Source: Sialis fuliginosa (lineage: Eukaryota > Arthropoda > Insecta > Megaloptera > Sialidae). From it: 64,000 bases of DNA. The notes under the pieces were generated by a model. The model did not search any database and was not told the DNA's origin. It saw only the letters and a program-made list of their open reading frames with translations. The position numbers and the translations under genes are program-made. Below are positions 1 through 10,690 of the stretch, piece after piece. How positions within the stretch are numbered: position 1 is the stretch's first letter; each line of letters begins with the position of its first letter. Location of the stretch: positions 28,925,001 to 28,989,000 of the forward strand of contig OY540813.1 of assembly GCA_961205875.1 (NCBI GenBank), written 5' to 3'.

Positions 1-252
1 GTGGAGCAGGTTTTGTCAAGGAACTTCTATCTGGAAGTGGAGCAGGTTTTGTCAAGGAACTTCTATCTGGAAGTGGAGCAGGTTTTGTCAAAGAACTTCT
101 ATCTGGAAGTGGAGCAGGTTTTGTCAAGGAACTTCTATCTGGAATTGGAGCAGGCTTGGTTAAGGAACTTCTATCTGGAAGTGGAGCAGGCTTGGTTAAG
201 GAACTTCTATCTGGAAGTGGAGCAGGCTTGGTTAAGGAACGTCTATTTATTG
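1..252 (-). repeat. 36-bp coding tandem repeat (12 residues, at least 7 copies)
   Basis: Copies begin at 1, 37, 73, 109, 145, 181 and 217 and encode RSSLTKPAPLPD with minor changes (L to I, synonymous shifts). The array is cut by the window edge, so the copy number is a minimum. It forms the C-terminal part of the secreted precursor. Confidence 0.95.
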
Positions 253-1664
253 CAGCAGGTGGTGCTTCATTATTCACATCTCGTTTTTTATATTGGTAGA
301 CGGCAGGTTTTCCTGGTTGCAAATCAAATGTACCTGGGGCTTGCCAGGTTTCATCGGATTGGTCTTCATAACTGCTGCTTCTGGTTTCGCTTACATCTTC
401 AGAGGAGAAATCATCAACGTCTCGTCTAGTTCTTTTCCCTGAAGAAAATGAAGGCTTGTCTTCAGAAAATACTGGCTTGTCTTGGGGTTTCACTGGTTTT
501 TGAGGTCCTCCAAATGACGGGACATCTTCAGAGAATACTGGTTTGTCACCACCCGTAGAAAATGTCGGTGAATCTCTTCTATGTTTGGTTGCAGAAGAGA
601 AAGATGGGCGATCGTCAGAGAAGACAGGTTTATCTTGGGGTTTCACTGGTTTTTGAGGTCCTCCAAATGATGGGACATCTTCAGAGAACACTGGTTTGTC
701 ACCACCCGTAGAAAATGTCGGTGAATCTCTTCTATGTTTTGTCGCAGAAGAGAAAGATGGACGATCATCAGAGAAGACAGGTTTATCTTGGGGTTTTACT
801 GGTTTTTGAGGTCCTCCAAATGACGGGACATCTTCAGAGAACACTGGTTTGTCACCACCCGTAGAAAATGTTGGTGAATCTCTTCTATGTTTTGTCGCAG
901 AAGAGAAAGATGGACGATCATCAGAGAAGACAGGTTTATCTTGGGGTTTTAGTGGTTTTTGAGGTCCTCCAAATGACGGAACATCTTCAGAGAACACTGG
1001 CTTATCACCACCGTTAGAAAAAGTCGGTTTATCTCTTCTATGTTTGGTTGCAGAAGAGAAAGATGGGCGATCGCCAGAAAATACTGGCTTATCTTGGGGT
1101 TTTACTGGTTTCTGAGGTCCTCCAAATGACGGGACATCTTCAGAGAACACTGGCTTATCACCACCATTAGAAAAAGTCGGTTTATCTCTTCTATGTTTGG
1201 TTGCAGAAGAGAAAGATGGGCGATCATCAGAAAATACTGGCTTATCTTGAGGTTTCACTGGTTTCTGAGGTCCTCCAAATGACGGAACATCTTCAGAGAA
1301 AACTGGCTTATCACCACCATTGGAAAATGTAGGTTTGTCTGCAGAACGTTTTACAGGTGGTTTGGGTGGTACACCGCCAATTAGAATAGGTGGGCCAGAT
1401 GATCCTGAAGTTGGTGGTCTTGGAGGTACACCACCAATTAATACTGGTGGTCCTTGTTGAGAAAATGTTACATTTGGTGGAATAGGCACTGCATTGAGAA
1501 CAGCAAGTGCTGTTATCAGCAATGAAATTGTTAACTGAAAAAAAAGTTAATTTAAATTTTATCTTAATTAAAAAAAAAATACAAAATAATTTATAAGATG
1601 TACAATTATTTAAATAAAAAATATTTTGTTACAAGATATTAGAGACACTTACTTGTTTAGCCAT
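1..1664 (-). CDS. Secreted proline-rich tandem-repeat precursor (partial, C-terminus beyond window)
   Basis: Model: complement of 1653-1664 (exon 1, MAKQ) and <1-1534 (exon 2); GT at 1651-1652, acceptor AG just before 1534, phase 0. The N-terminus is a signal peptide (MAKQLTISLLITALAVLNA), then a Pro-rich segment with two GPPxLIGGVPP motifs ending in a KR site. Next come six tandem 51-residue units (422-1339, exactly 6 x 153 bp) rich in DKPxFS words and closed by KHRR (last one GKRTRR), then an acidic spacer, a KKRD site and at least seven 12-residue RSSLTKPAPLPD repeats running off the left edge. Each unit boundary fits a K-x-R-R proprotein-convertase site, so the chain may be cut into many peptides. 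The layout recalls multi-copy antimicrobial or neuropeptide precursors, but I recognise no family; a structural (cuticle, silk or salivary) protein is the alternative. The gene structure is well supported; the function is open. Confidence 0.8.
422..1339 (-). repeat. Six-copy 153-bp coding tandem repeat
   Basis: The period is exactly 153 bp (51 codons): equivalent positions recur at about 541, 694, 847, 1000, 1153 and 1306. The three N-terminal copies read KPTFSNGG and the three C-terminal copies SPTFSTGG, so two sub-blocks exist. The last copy differs at its end (EDKPSFSSGKR). No frame-breaking length change is present, which argues for selection on the protein. Confidence 0.95.
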
Positions 1665-1703
1665 AGTGAAACACCTACTAGTTGATCTGAAATGCAGTTC
1701 TCT

Positions 1704-1711
1704 TATATATA
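1704..1711 (-). promoter_or_regulatory. TATA box of the secreted precursor gene
   Basis: On the minus strand TATATATA lies about 40 bp upstream of the ATG at 1664, implying a 5' UTR of only about 15-25 nt. No other strong core element was recognised. Confidence 0.5.
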
Positions 1712-3231
1712 CCAACCGGCCATAAGGTTGAATCATCTGTATTGATATTTTTATGTTTAAAATTTATTTAATATCAAAGCGTTGAAAAAAATACTAAGGT
1801 CATGTTTTGATTAACATGTGTGTCCTAACTATTGACTATATTTACTTATGAGATCATCATTGTACATAGTTATTAGATTTAATGGTAGAAAATACGAGTC
1901 GGGTTTTTACGTATTTTTGTTAAGATAATATTTACTAACCAGAAACACCTATTGCATATAAAGCAATTAAAATTTCTTGGAAATTAAATTATATTAAATT
2001 CATACAAAAATAAATTATTTTAAGTGAGAGAAAATACATATTATCATATGTTAATATTATATATCTATTGTATTCACTAACAAATTTTTCCTTGAAACAA
2101 AAATATTAAACTTTTTTTAAATACAGATTATATTTCTCAAAACAATTTACTTAACATTATTTTGTTGATGTAAACCGATCTCTAAAAAACTAATTTATTT
2201 ATAAATATGTATTTTTGTACTTATGTATGTATATCAAAATACTAAAAAACATGTTATAAAAAATTAAACTATATAACAAGATAATATTGTATAAAATAAT
2301 AATTAATAAAATATTTTATTACGTATTAATTAACTATTATGATGTACTATAAATGATAAAAATAGGTATTCAAATTAATTTGATTAACAATATAAAAAAA
2401 TGTAATTTTTTTATTGAGATAAAACATTAAATATTAATTATTTAATAAGGTACTGGCAATAGTCTTGGCCCCTTAAAAACAAGGTTTACTGTTTTTTGGG
2501 ATTGATGGGTTTCTTTTTTGTAATTCTCATGATATCATGTTATTAATAAAACAAGTACCTCTTTATTAAATTAATTTAATTACCAATTTCTGCAAATATA
2601 GTTTGTTTTTTTAAATTGTAGCCTTTTATTTTGTTTATGTTTTTTGACCAGTAATAGATAAAGTAAAATTAGTATGTATGATTACTAAATGATAAGTACT
2701 ACGACAAAAAAGTTTTAAAATAAAGAATCATAAAATTTGAAACAATATAAAGCAGATTCTATGATAATATAATATATGTATATGATAAAATAATTAGCTT
2801 AAATGTCCATTATTTCGACACCCATTGGCTGATTGTCATCAAATTAAGCTATTTTACAGTTTAGTGTCTTTAAATTATAATGGAGTAATGGTCGTAATTA
2901 AATATCAACAAATATTTCTAATTGAGTACATTTAATTAAATAAGATTCCAACACTGGAGTATGATCCAAGACTGGTGCCCGTATCTTATATTGTAAAAAC
3001 ATATTTTTATAAATCATTAATTAAATATAAAAAAATAATTATCGTTTATTTGACACTACACATTCTGCTTGTAAAATAACTTGTACAAATATTTGCTTTT
3101 CGTAATTTTTAATACTATGTAAATATTAACTGATAATCATTATGCATAATCGTATTTAGTAAAAACATAACTTCATTTTTAGCTATAAGTTATTATTTTT
3201 ATGTTATCACAATTCGAAAAATTATTAATTT
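1712..3231. other. AT-rich intergenic DNA
   Basis: This lies between the start of the secreted-precursor gene and the 3' end of RPA43, both on the minus strand. It is very AT-rich with short A/T runs and no credible ORF. A TTTATT at about 3045-3050 (AATAAA on the minus strand) could serve as the RPA43 polyadenylation signal. Confidence 0.5.
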
Positions 3232-5362
3232 TTAAAGTGAACTTCCTAAATATTTTTTTAACATTTCATTTTGAAAATTTTTCATACTTCCTACTTTGGG
3301 GCTTTTAGATTTTTTTGTTCTTTTTGTTACTACTGTTGATGTATAAGCCGGTGACCCAAATTCATTATTATCTTTCATGGGTGTTTGAAAATTCGGTGGA
3401 GCAGATATATTCAATTTTGATTTCTTTTTATTACTTTTAGTACTTTCTTCCAGACTTTTCCTACTTCTATGTTTTTTCTTTTTAGGATGCAATATTGATT
3501 CAGTTACACTATTTAATAACAACTGCCTTAATTTTTCTACATCATCAGTGTCCTGTAAATTTGATTTTTCATTAAGAGGATCTGATATATCCGATGAATA
3601 CCTTTCAGGAACATTTTCCTCTTTAACAACAACTTGTTCAAAACTAAATGAGTTTTCTTTTTTCTTTTTTTTCTTAGATTTTTTAGGACTATCCTCATGA
3701 GGTGTTTGTTCTTGCTCTTCGTTTTCATTAACTGATAAGTTTAACTTTTTAGATGATTTATTATTTGACTTTTCCTTTTTCTTTACTACAGGTGTCTCAT
3801 CTTTATTTGGAATTATGCAATCATCATCAACATTTGTATACATGTCTATTGTATAAATATCAATTTTATTTTCAAAATCAACATCCGTATTAATTGTTTG
3901 TAATTCATTTTTATTGAATATTTTTTCTTCCTGAGATTCAACATAAAATTCTAGACATTCTTCTATGTTTACATCAGAATAATGTTCTTCAAAATCATCG
4001 TGTTTCTTTTCCTTGCTTTTTTTCTTATGCTTTTTATTTTCTGGTTTGGTTTTCTGTGGAGACATATTTACTTGAGCCTCAATATGTGTATTATTTATAT
4101 TTTCTTCAATATTGACTTCATTTTTATCTACACTTCTTGGTTTTTTATGTTTTTTATTTTTTTGAGGAGATAAAATTTCTTGATCATTCAATGACTTATT
4201 TATATTTTCTTCAATATAAATATCTTTGTTTTCATTTACAGTACCATGTTTTCTTTTCTTTAATTTCTTATTTTTTTTATCAGTGGAAATAAAACTATTA
4301 GAATAATCAGATAAAATTTCTGACTTAATTTGTTGTGGTGGTAATAATTCATTTATATTTTCTTCAATGTTAAAACTACTCTTCTTTTTTGACTTCTTTT
4401 GTTTTGTTTCTTTTTCAAAAGGAACAGTAAACGAGTTATCATCTAAACAGTCATCCACCGTATTTGTTTTTGAATCAATGACGTTATCCAAATCATCAAA
4501 ACGAATTTTTTTATTTTGATGTGAATCTACAGTTTCGTCTTTTCTTTTTCGTTTTTTATTTTTCTTACTAGTTATTGATTCTGTAGATATATCTATTATT
4601 TCTATCTTTTTCTTCTTTGATTTTTTTTCTTCACTCGTACTTATTCCACTATCTTCTTCAGTTTTATTTAATAAATTTTCACTGTATCTGAAACACCATT
4701 TAAATAAATATCATATTTTATATTTACAAACACTGGGAAATTATTAAAATAAGAACTATAAATACCTCATATCAAATTCTGCCTTGATATATGGTAAGGC
4801 ATGATGAAAATCAGTGTAAACAACATTAACAAATATTTCTTGCCCGATTTCCACATTTTTTCCAATCCAATTTTCATTGCTTTCTTCTTCATCAAGTGGT
4901 CTTGGTATGGATACGTTGAAAATGTTATGCACTAGACATCCAACATGATCAACGCTTTTCTTATTGACAATGGCTCTCAGTGTGTCTCCGATTTCTGGAC
5001 AAAACAAGTAGAAATCAGCTTGTATATCCAAATGAATGTAATACGATTCATTGAGGATAGCACCAGTGTTCGATAATAGCTTAGGATTTTTGTAAAATAC
5101 AAGTATTCCCTTCAAACTAAAAAACGTAAAAATTATTTGGTGACAAGTTGAATTTATTAACAACCTACGTTTTATCATACTTTTTAAGGCCTGTATTAAT
5201 TACATCTTTTACACCGTTCGTTACATCGTTTAAATGAAAGGGATGTAATGCAATATGCTTTTTTGCCCCTTTAACTAATTTTATGCATGCGAATTTGTCT
5301 TTTAGTAGTTTATCGATTTCTTTCGCATTGAATAGCATAGTCGGCATAGAATTGAATGCCAT
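3232..5362 (-). CDS. POLR1F: DNA-directed RNA polymerase I subunit RPA43
   Basis: Model: complement of 5169-5362, 4766-5116 and 3232-4687 (666 codons plus stop); introns of 52 and 78 nt have GT-AG ends and keep frame. RPA43 forms the Pol I stalk with RPA14 or its equivalent and contacts the Rrn3/TIF-IA initiation factor for rRNA synthesis in the nucleolus. Residues about 1-180 match the family: an N-terminal stretch joined across intron 1 as KYDKTLKGILVFY, the ADFYLFCPEIGDTLRAIVNK block and the hallmark DHVGCLVHNIFNVSIP followed by WIG. The remaining ~480 residues are a low-complexity Lys/Glu/Ser tail with many KKKK runs and recurring NIEENIN motifs. Human RPA43 is about 338 residues, so this tail is unusually long. 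The tail is probably disordered and nucleolar. Identity confident; the start ATG is the first in frame. Confidence 0.92.
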
Positions 5363-5751
5363 TGTAATTAAAATATAACTAATTATATAAAAGTACTAAA
5401 ATTATAAAATAACACGTTTGTCTACATTTTAAGGTTAAGAAACTTCAAAATAATTCACGTTGCTTGGAAGCCTCGGGGAAAACGGAAACAACGGAAATGA
5501 ACGAAACCAACGAAAAGTATGACTATAGTCTGTTTAATTTAAGATTACAGTGTGGGAAGGGATAGACGGTACGATTCACACAGGTAATATTTTCATACTA
5601 GGCTAGCTCACAGAATAAAGATAGTAAGAAGCGATACTCCACGTTATTTAGAATAATTAACTAATCAGCACAGAATAATATCTAATCAGGCAATTTGAAA
5701 TTAATTGCATTTATTTCCAAAGCAACATGAATTAGTAGATGCATTGCACTC
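5363..5751. other. Intergenic DNA upstream of RPA43
   Basis: This is part of the 2.2-kb divergent interval between RPA43 (-) and MTCH2 (+). It should hold the RPA43 promoter, but no TATA or clear initiator stands out and there is no ORF of note. Confidence 0.4.
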
Positions 5752-5754
5752 TTA

Positions 5755-5838
5755 GACGGCTATTACACTATCAAAGAAATATGATCAAATCTTTGTCAAA
5801 GATCTTTGACATATTTATTTGATAGTGTAATAGCCGCC
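5755..5838. mobile_element. PIF/Harbinger-like MITE (84 bp foldback)
   Basis: Nearly the whole element is a palindrome with ends GACGGCTATTACACTATC and its complement. It is flanked by TTA at 5752-5754 and 5839-5841, the 3-bp duplication typical of PIF/Harbinger. Confidence 0.7.
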
Positions 5839-5844
5839 TTATGC

Positions 5845-6271
5845 AGAGCGGGATTAACCATGTAGCAGGAGTAGCAAATGCTACGAGCCCCGCGTCTTTT
5901 CGGAAAAATATCTCTTATTGGATTTACCAATTAATAATTTTAATTTTAGGGTTTCCAATCTCGATTTAATTTCATCGAAAAAGCTCCGAATATTAATAAA
6001 GTAAAGCCTATTTACCTCCTTTTTTGGTTATTTAAAGCTTCCAAGGGGTAAAATGTCTAATAAATTGAATTAGTTAACTTTTTTAAGGGGTGATAACCGT
6101 CCAATTTATTAAAAAAAAAAAAAAACCTACTGATATTTTTTCTATCGTAAAAAATTCACAGGGGGTGACACTCGCATATTGCACAAAAAATAATACTATT
6201 GACTTTTATTCGGGCGGGGGCACTATCGATTTCCGCCCTGGGAGTCACTCCTCCCCCTAGCGTCGCCACTG
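5845..6271. mobile_element. Dispersed repeat fragment ending in CGTCGCCACTG
   Basis: The segment shares words in reverse orientation with 24380-24623 and 25322-25397 (for example the GGATGGTTATCAC-like and GGTGTCAC-like blocks and the GCGACGCCACTG end). The terminal CAGTGGCG motif suggests a hAT-like non-autonomous element. The left boundary and target duplication were not resolved. Confidence 0.45.
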
Positions 6272-6336
6272 ATAATGCCTCTTTATAACATTTGCTACAG
6301 GCACCGCGCTGACTTAATCCGGCACTGCTCTTATGC

Positions 6337-6458
6337 CATATTTATACGGGTCGATTTCCGCGAAAGTCGGATGCAGGTCTACTTTGGCGTTTGCGATTTT
6401 AGTCATCTGCGGCCTAGCCGCACGGCGGAAATCGACCCGTGTAAACCCCGTATAATAA
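6337..6458. mobile_element. Small inverted-repeat element
   Basis: Arms TACGGGTCGATTTCCGC and its complement (GCGGAAATCGACCCG) flank about 70 bp of GC-rich DNA, the right arm being followed by a second CCCGTATAA. It is probably a MITE. Superfamily and duplication are unclear. Confidence 0.5.
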
Positions 6459-7577
6459 AATGCATCTATGGTTGTTTATTCAGTTATTCAATTATGATTT
6501 GATAATTAAAGTAAATTACAGGTATTCGAGTGTTAAATAAGTGTATTGTAGTTGATATACAATCAAACTTGTATTTATTTATTTTTATTTATATATTTAA
6601 CAAACAAATTTGATAAATTTTAATTTTGAACATATGTTGACGCATGCGCACAATCAGTTTTGGTTGTTAGGAAATATTCAATTTCAGCCATCGTGTTTGA
6701 CTTATAAGTCCAGCCATGTCAATTTTAACTGGATAGTCAATGATGTATTGCGTCAGTGAAAATTGTGTTATTGTGAATCTGCCTGGCGTTTTGCCCAATC
6801 AGGAGCACGTATTATTTTCCCTATGTTAGTTATCGCTACAATCTTAAATGAAACAGACCATAGTAGCTCTAGTAGCGACATTCTGTGCACATTTAACGTA
6901 TTATTACGATTTAAAATTTTGGTTTTGATCATAGAATAATGTTTTCATCGTTTTCATCGTTTTCATGGTTTTCATCGTTTTCATGTTTTGATCCACAAAG
7001 TATGTCTGAAATTAATTAATTAATTTTTTATTTGATTATTTTTATTTACATTTATAATAAATAATATTAGGTAATTTATTCATTTAATTCAAAATAATAA
7101 CCTTTCATTATTAAATGTATTTTCCAGGGTATTTTTATATTCTCGTAAAAAAATATTTCTTAATGTCATAATAAAACTAAAATAAACTATACATACATAC
7201 TAAATCTAAAGAAAAATCATTTTTATAAACGCTTATTTTATATGTTTACGTATTATTATTAAAATATTTAGTTCAGTGTGATACATAATAAATTAACAAG
7301 TAAATCAATATGTCTAGCATGTCTAGTCTTTCTGTTTTTAATGAAAAATTATATCACCGATAAATAAATAATTGGATATAGTATACAGTTTTAAGTTTAA
7401 TTCATTGATTTTACCAAACGTGATATGTTTTGATTTTATTTTATTTTTTTAAGATACAACAATTTTGTTAAATTTTGACAGCCGCTAATACAGCTGTCAT
7501 CGTTTGTTTACCGAGAATATTTTCTTTTGTTTAAATATTCGAATAAAAATTAAAACAGTTTTTATAAAATCATAAAA
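6459..7577. other. Intergenic DNA and MTCH2 upstream region
   Basis: AT-rich, no credible ORF. It contains a short tandem of TTTTCATCGT (about 6941-6985, four to five imperfect copies). The MTCH2 promoter should lie close to 7578 but no core motif is convincing. Confidence 0.4.
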
Positions 7578-8990
7578 ATGACTAAAAATAAAGATAATTG
7601 GGGAACTTATAGCGTCCGAATCGGTTTAAATTTAGTATCGCATCCTTTGGAATATGCTAAAATTTTGATCCAGGTTAGAACATTTCAGTTAATCTCAGTT
7701 ATGTCTAGAAATGTATGCTTCAAAATATATATATTGAAATGAAGTAAAACGTCATTTTGTATAGACAGGTATATTTAATAGTTTCAATTTTTATTCATAA
7801 AATCAATTTCTTATAGATTGGCCATGAACCGTTTCCACCTAGACCAGCAGTATCATTATTTGGGCGACCGACATTAAAATTACCAAATATTTTTGAATAT
7901 GGTAACCTTTTAATATTTAATATCTGAATACTTGACCTTATTTGTGTATCAAATATTCATTTGAACTATATTTTAGTGAAACACATTAAGAAAGTTGATG
8001 GATATTCCGGGTGGTATCGTGGGCTAGTTCCAAAATTATGTGGGAACATGGTGAGTGCTTTGGCTAGTCAAAAAGTAGTTGATTACTTTGAAAAATATGA
8101 AGTTGAAGAAAATAGTGAAGTGGGAGATTCAAGAACAGAGCAAGACAAAGAAAAAGAACGATTTGTGCGTACATTGCGAAAAGATGTTATCAGTCATGTA
8201 ACAGCTATTGTTATTAGTCAACCTTTCCATGTTATTACAATTCGAATGATGGCGCAGTTTGTTGGAAGTGAAACCAGATATACGTTAGTAAAAAAAATTT
8301 CTCTTGGGTTTTCAAGTTGTAACATATACATATTTTATTTTAGTGGAATTTTCTCTTCAGTAGTTGAAATATACAGACAAAATGGAGTGACTGGATTTTT
8401 CAGTGGATTGGTGCCAAGAGTATTAGGCGATGTTTTATCTTTAATATTTGCCAGTACATTAGCTTATATTGTAAATTCTTATTTCCTAGAAGATAAGGAA
8501 TTACAAATGTATACATCAGCTTCAACTTCGGTAATTATTTTATCTCTTAAAACAATTTTCTAAATGTTGGCTAATTATTTATATTTATAATTCATTTCAG
8601 TTCATTGCAAGTACTTTAACATACCCATTTCAAGTTGTTGCTAATTGTATGGCTGTGTCAGGTTCTGGGTAAGTTTTTAGAAATGATTGCTATTATATAG
8701 ATTACTTGATTAGTTAATATACTTTCGACTGTTGGTTTTGTGAAGTTTTAGCTTCTGTTCTATGAAATAGAAACATTTTTTAATTTTAATTTATATTTTG
8801 TAGACTTGCTGCCGGAAGCCCACCTCACATGCCTGTTTATACATCATGGACTAATTGTTGGTCTCACCTATCTCAAACAAATAACCTGAAACGTGGTTCA
8901 AGTCTGCTTCTACGGTATTACACAGGTCCCCAAATAGTAATTAACGGACGGGCAATGCCTGTCAATAAAGAAGGATTCGGTTATGAATAA
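7578..8990 (+). CDS. MTCH2: Mitochondrial carrier homolog 2 (outer-membrane insertase)
   Basis: Model: join 7578-7673, 7817-7901, 7977-8283, 8344-8530, 8601-8668, 8804-8990 (309 residues); all introns GT-AG and in frame. MTCH2 is a divergent SLC25-type protein of the mitochondrial outer membrane, known in mammals as a tBID receptor and insertase for tail-anchored proteins. Supporting sequence: SHPLEYAKILIQ in exon 1 (a carrier-like proline turn), GWYRGLVPKL in exon 3, VTAIVISQPFHVITIRMMAQFVG, then YTGIFSSVVEIYR and GFFSGLVPRVLGD across exons 3-4, and TYPFQVVANCMAVSG in exon 5. The length matches the human protein (303). Intron 3 (8284-8343, 60 nt) is a multiple of three and contains no in-frame stop, so its retention would add 20 residues; homology favours splicing. 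The start is the only ATG giving the conserved N-terminus. Confidence 0.93.
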
Positions 8991-9120
8991 ACCTAATTGT
9001 GCACAAAGTCATATTATGTAGTAAATATTTGTTAATTTAAATGTCTGTTTGTGACTGCCATTAATTTTTTATTTAGTAAAAATGTTGACATTCTATCAAA
9101 AATTTATGTTTGAATATTAT

Positions 9121-9126
9121 AATAAA
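9121..9126 (+). terminator. MTCH2 polyadenylation signal
   Basis: An AATAAA lies about 130 bp after the MTCH2 stop, the first canonical signal downstream. Confidence 0.5.
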
Positions 9127-10690
9127 ATATAATTTAAAAATTATTTTGTATTTTTGTGTTATGTGGTTTAAAATATATAATATATGTACATAATTAATCA
9201 TTAAAGAAGATAAAAATAAATTATTGTTTTAATATTATACTATATTACCTAAACTATTATATAATATCATATATTAAACACACAGTGTGTTTAATATATG
9301 ATAATATATAATAAATATACATAAATAAAAACAACTTTCCGTAGTCACATGAATTATTGTTGAGATAACGACATCGTTCTCACATTTTGTTTTTTCTTAA
9401 TAGGTATATTTCTGAATTTTTATTTTAAAATATTGATATTTTTCATTGTATTAATTGTATTTAATTGATATTTATTATATTTTAGCCTGACGATTTTGTG
9501 AATCAAAAGCTTGCGTTTATAAATTTTCTCAATATATTTCTGATGTTCAGACAATCAAGTTGTTTTTATTTATTATATTTAACGTCACTACTAGTATACT
9601 ATAAATATACATATATATATATGCTGGTAATAAATTCCAGGTAGCTTCGCGTTCTGTGTTGTCTTCTTGACGAACTAAGTTCAGACCAGACCTGAAGATA
9701 GTCGATAGGATTCGACTGAAATGTCATCAAGAAGACAACACAAAACGCGGAGTTATCCAGAATTTATCACCAGCATCTACTTCAGTCCATGGAATATAAT
9801 ATTTCAACAATACATATACATGTTAAAAGTTTGTTAACGCTTATAGAACCAATTTTGATAAAACTTACACCAACTAGTTCTTTAAAATGTTTTGAGTATT
9901 ATAGGATCATCTATTATGTCAGAAGGGTAAGTAATAAAGAACAATGTCAAGCAAGATAAAAATTTCGTTCAAAAAGCAATCAAATAATTAATAATGTATG
10001 GTTTGTATGATATGCTATTTAGAAGAACTGATTCTACTGCTTCAGCACAATTTTAAAATCGATTTGGTTTCATTCAGACATTCGCTCGGGCAATGCTAGG
10101 TAATGAGCTATATATTTTAAAATCAAATTAATAAAAATTTATTTTCATTTGATTTTAAAATTATGCAGAAGTTCCAATATTCGTATTTAAATTTCAGTCG
10201 GTATTGCAAATTTCTTTATAATCTACATACATAGATGAAACAAATATAACATATATTCAACAGGATTGTCGGTATTACAGTGTTCTCCTGCGTAGCGCGA
10301 TTCATCCTTTTTGTAATAACTTTCTTGCAAACGCCATATTTTTTAGAATAAGTACTTTGTGATGAAGTATAATGGTAAAAATTGTGTAAGATGAAAACAT
10401 TACAAGATCAGCATATTTGATATACATTGAAATGCTATTATATATTTGCTTTTGAAGTATCACTGCGTAACTAACGAACGTAATCATTTTTTTGTCAAAC
10501 ATAACCAACGCAATTTCTTTAATCAAGGTAGTTACAATAGATAAATAAAATTAGATTAACGTAGAGAAATTATTTCGTATTTAAACTACAAGTAAACCAC
10601 GAATAAGTCAATTGAAATATATTGAGCTTTGTTAAATTTTAACTGTATATTGAAATGGAACGTTTTATTATATTACAGCATCATTCAAAC
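9127..10690. other. Intergenic DNA between MTCH2 and PPP6R
   Basis: Apart from the foldbacks at about 9259-9305 and 9621-9776 this interval is AT-rich and without credible genes. The short ORFs in it show no family features. Confidence 0.45.
9621..9776. mobile_element. Foldback MITE (156 bp)
   Basis: About 50-bp arms, diverged by several changes, start ATGCTGGTAATAAATTCC and end with its approximate complement. Both arms carry the same TGTGTTGTCTTCTTGA block. No target duplication is obvious. The superfamily is unknown. Confidence 0.6.

Noticed and set aside
92-99. Missing Lys in the first P-loop of VWA8 considered as damage (residue numbers)
   Set aside because: The human protein also has a degenerate first P-loop (GPPGPLRR), so this is a family trait.
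1-429. Plus-strand 142-codon ORF with a repeated 12-residue pattern
   Set aside because: It is the antisense shadow of the coding tandem repeat on the minus strand, which has the signal peptide and splice structure.
1665-1900. NF-kB or GATA sites upstream of the secreted precursor, to support an immune role
   Set aside because: No site matches a kB consensus well; GATA-like words are too common in AT-rich DNA.
7961-8563. Single 200-codon reading of MTCH2 without the third intron
   Set aside because: The ACT-GGA junction after splicing restores the family sequence; the unspliced reading inserts 20 foreign residues.
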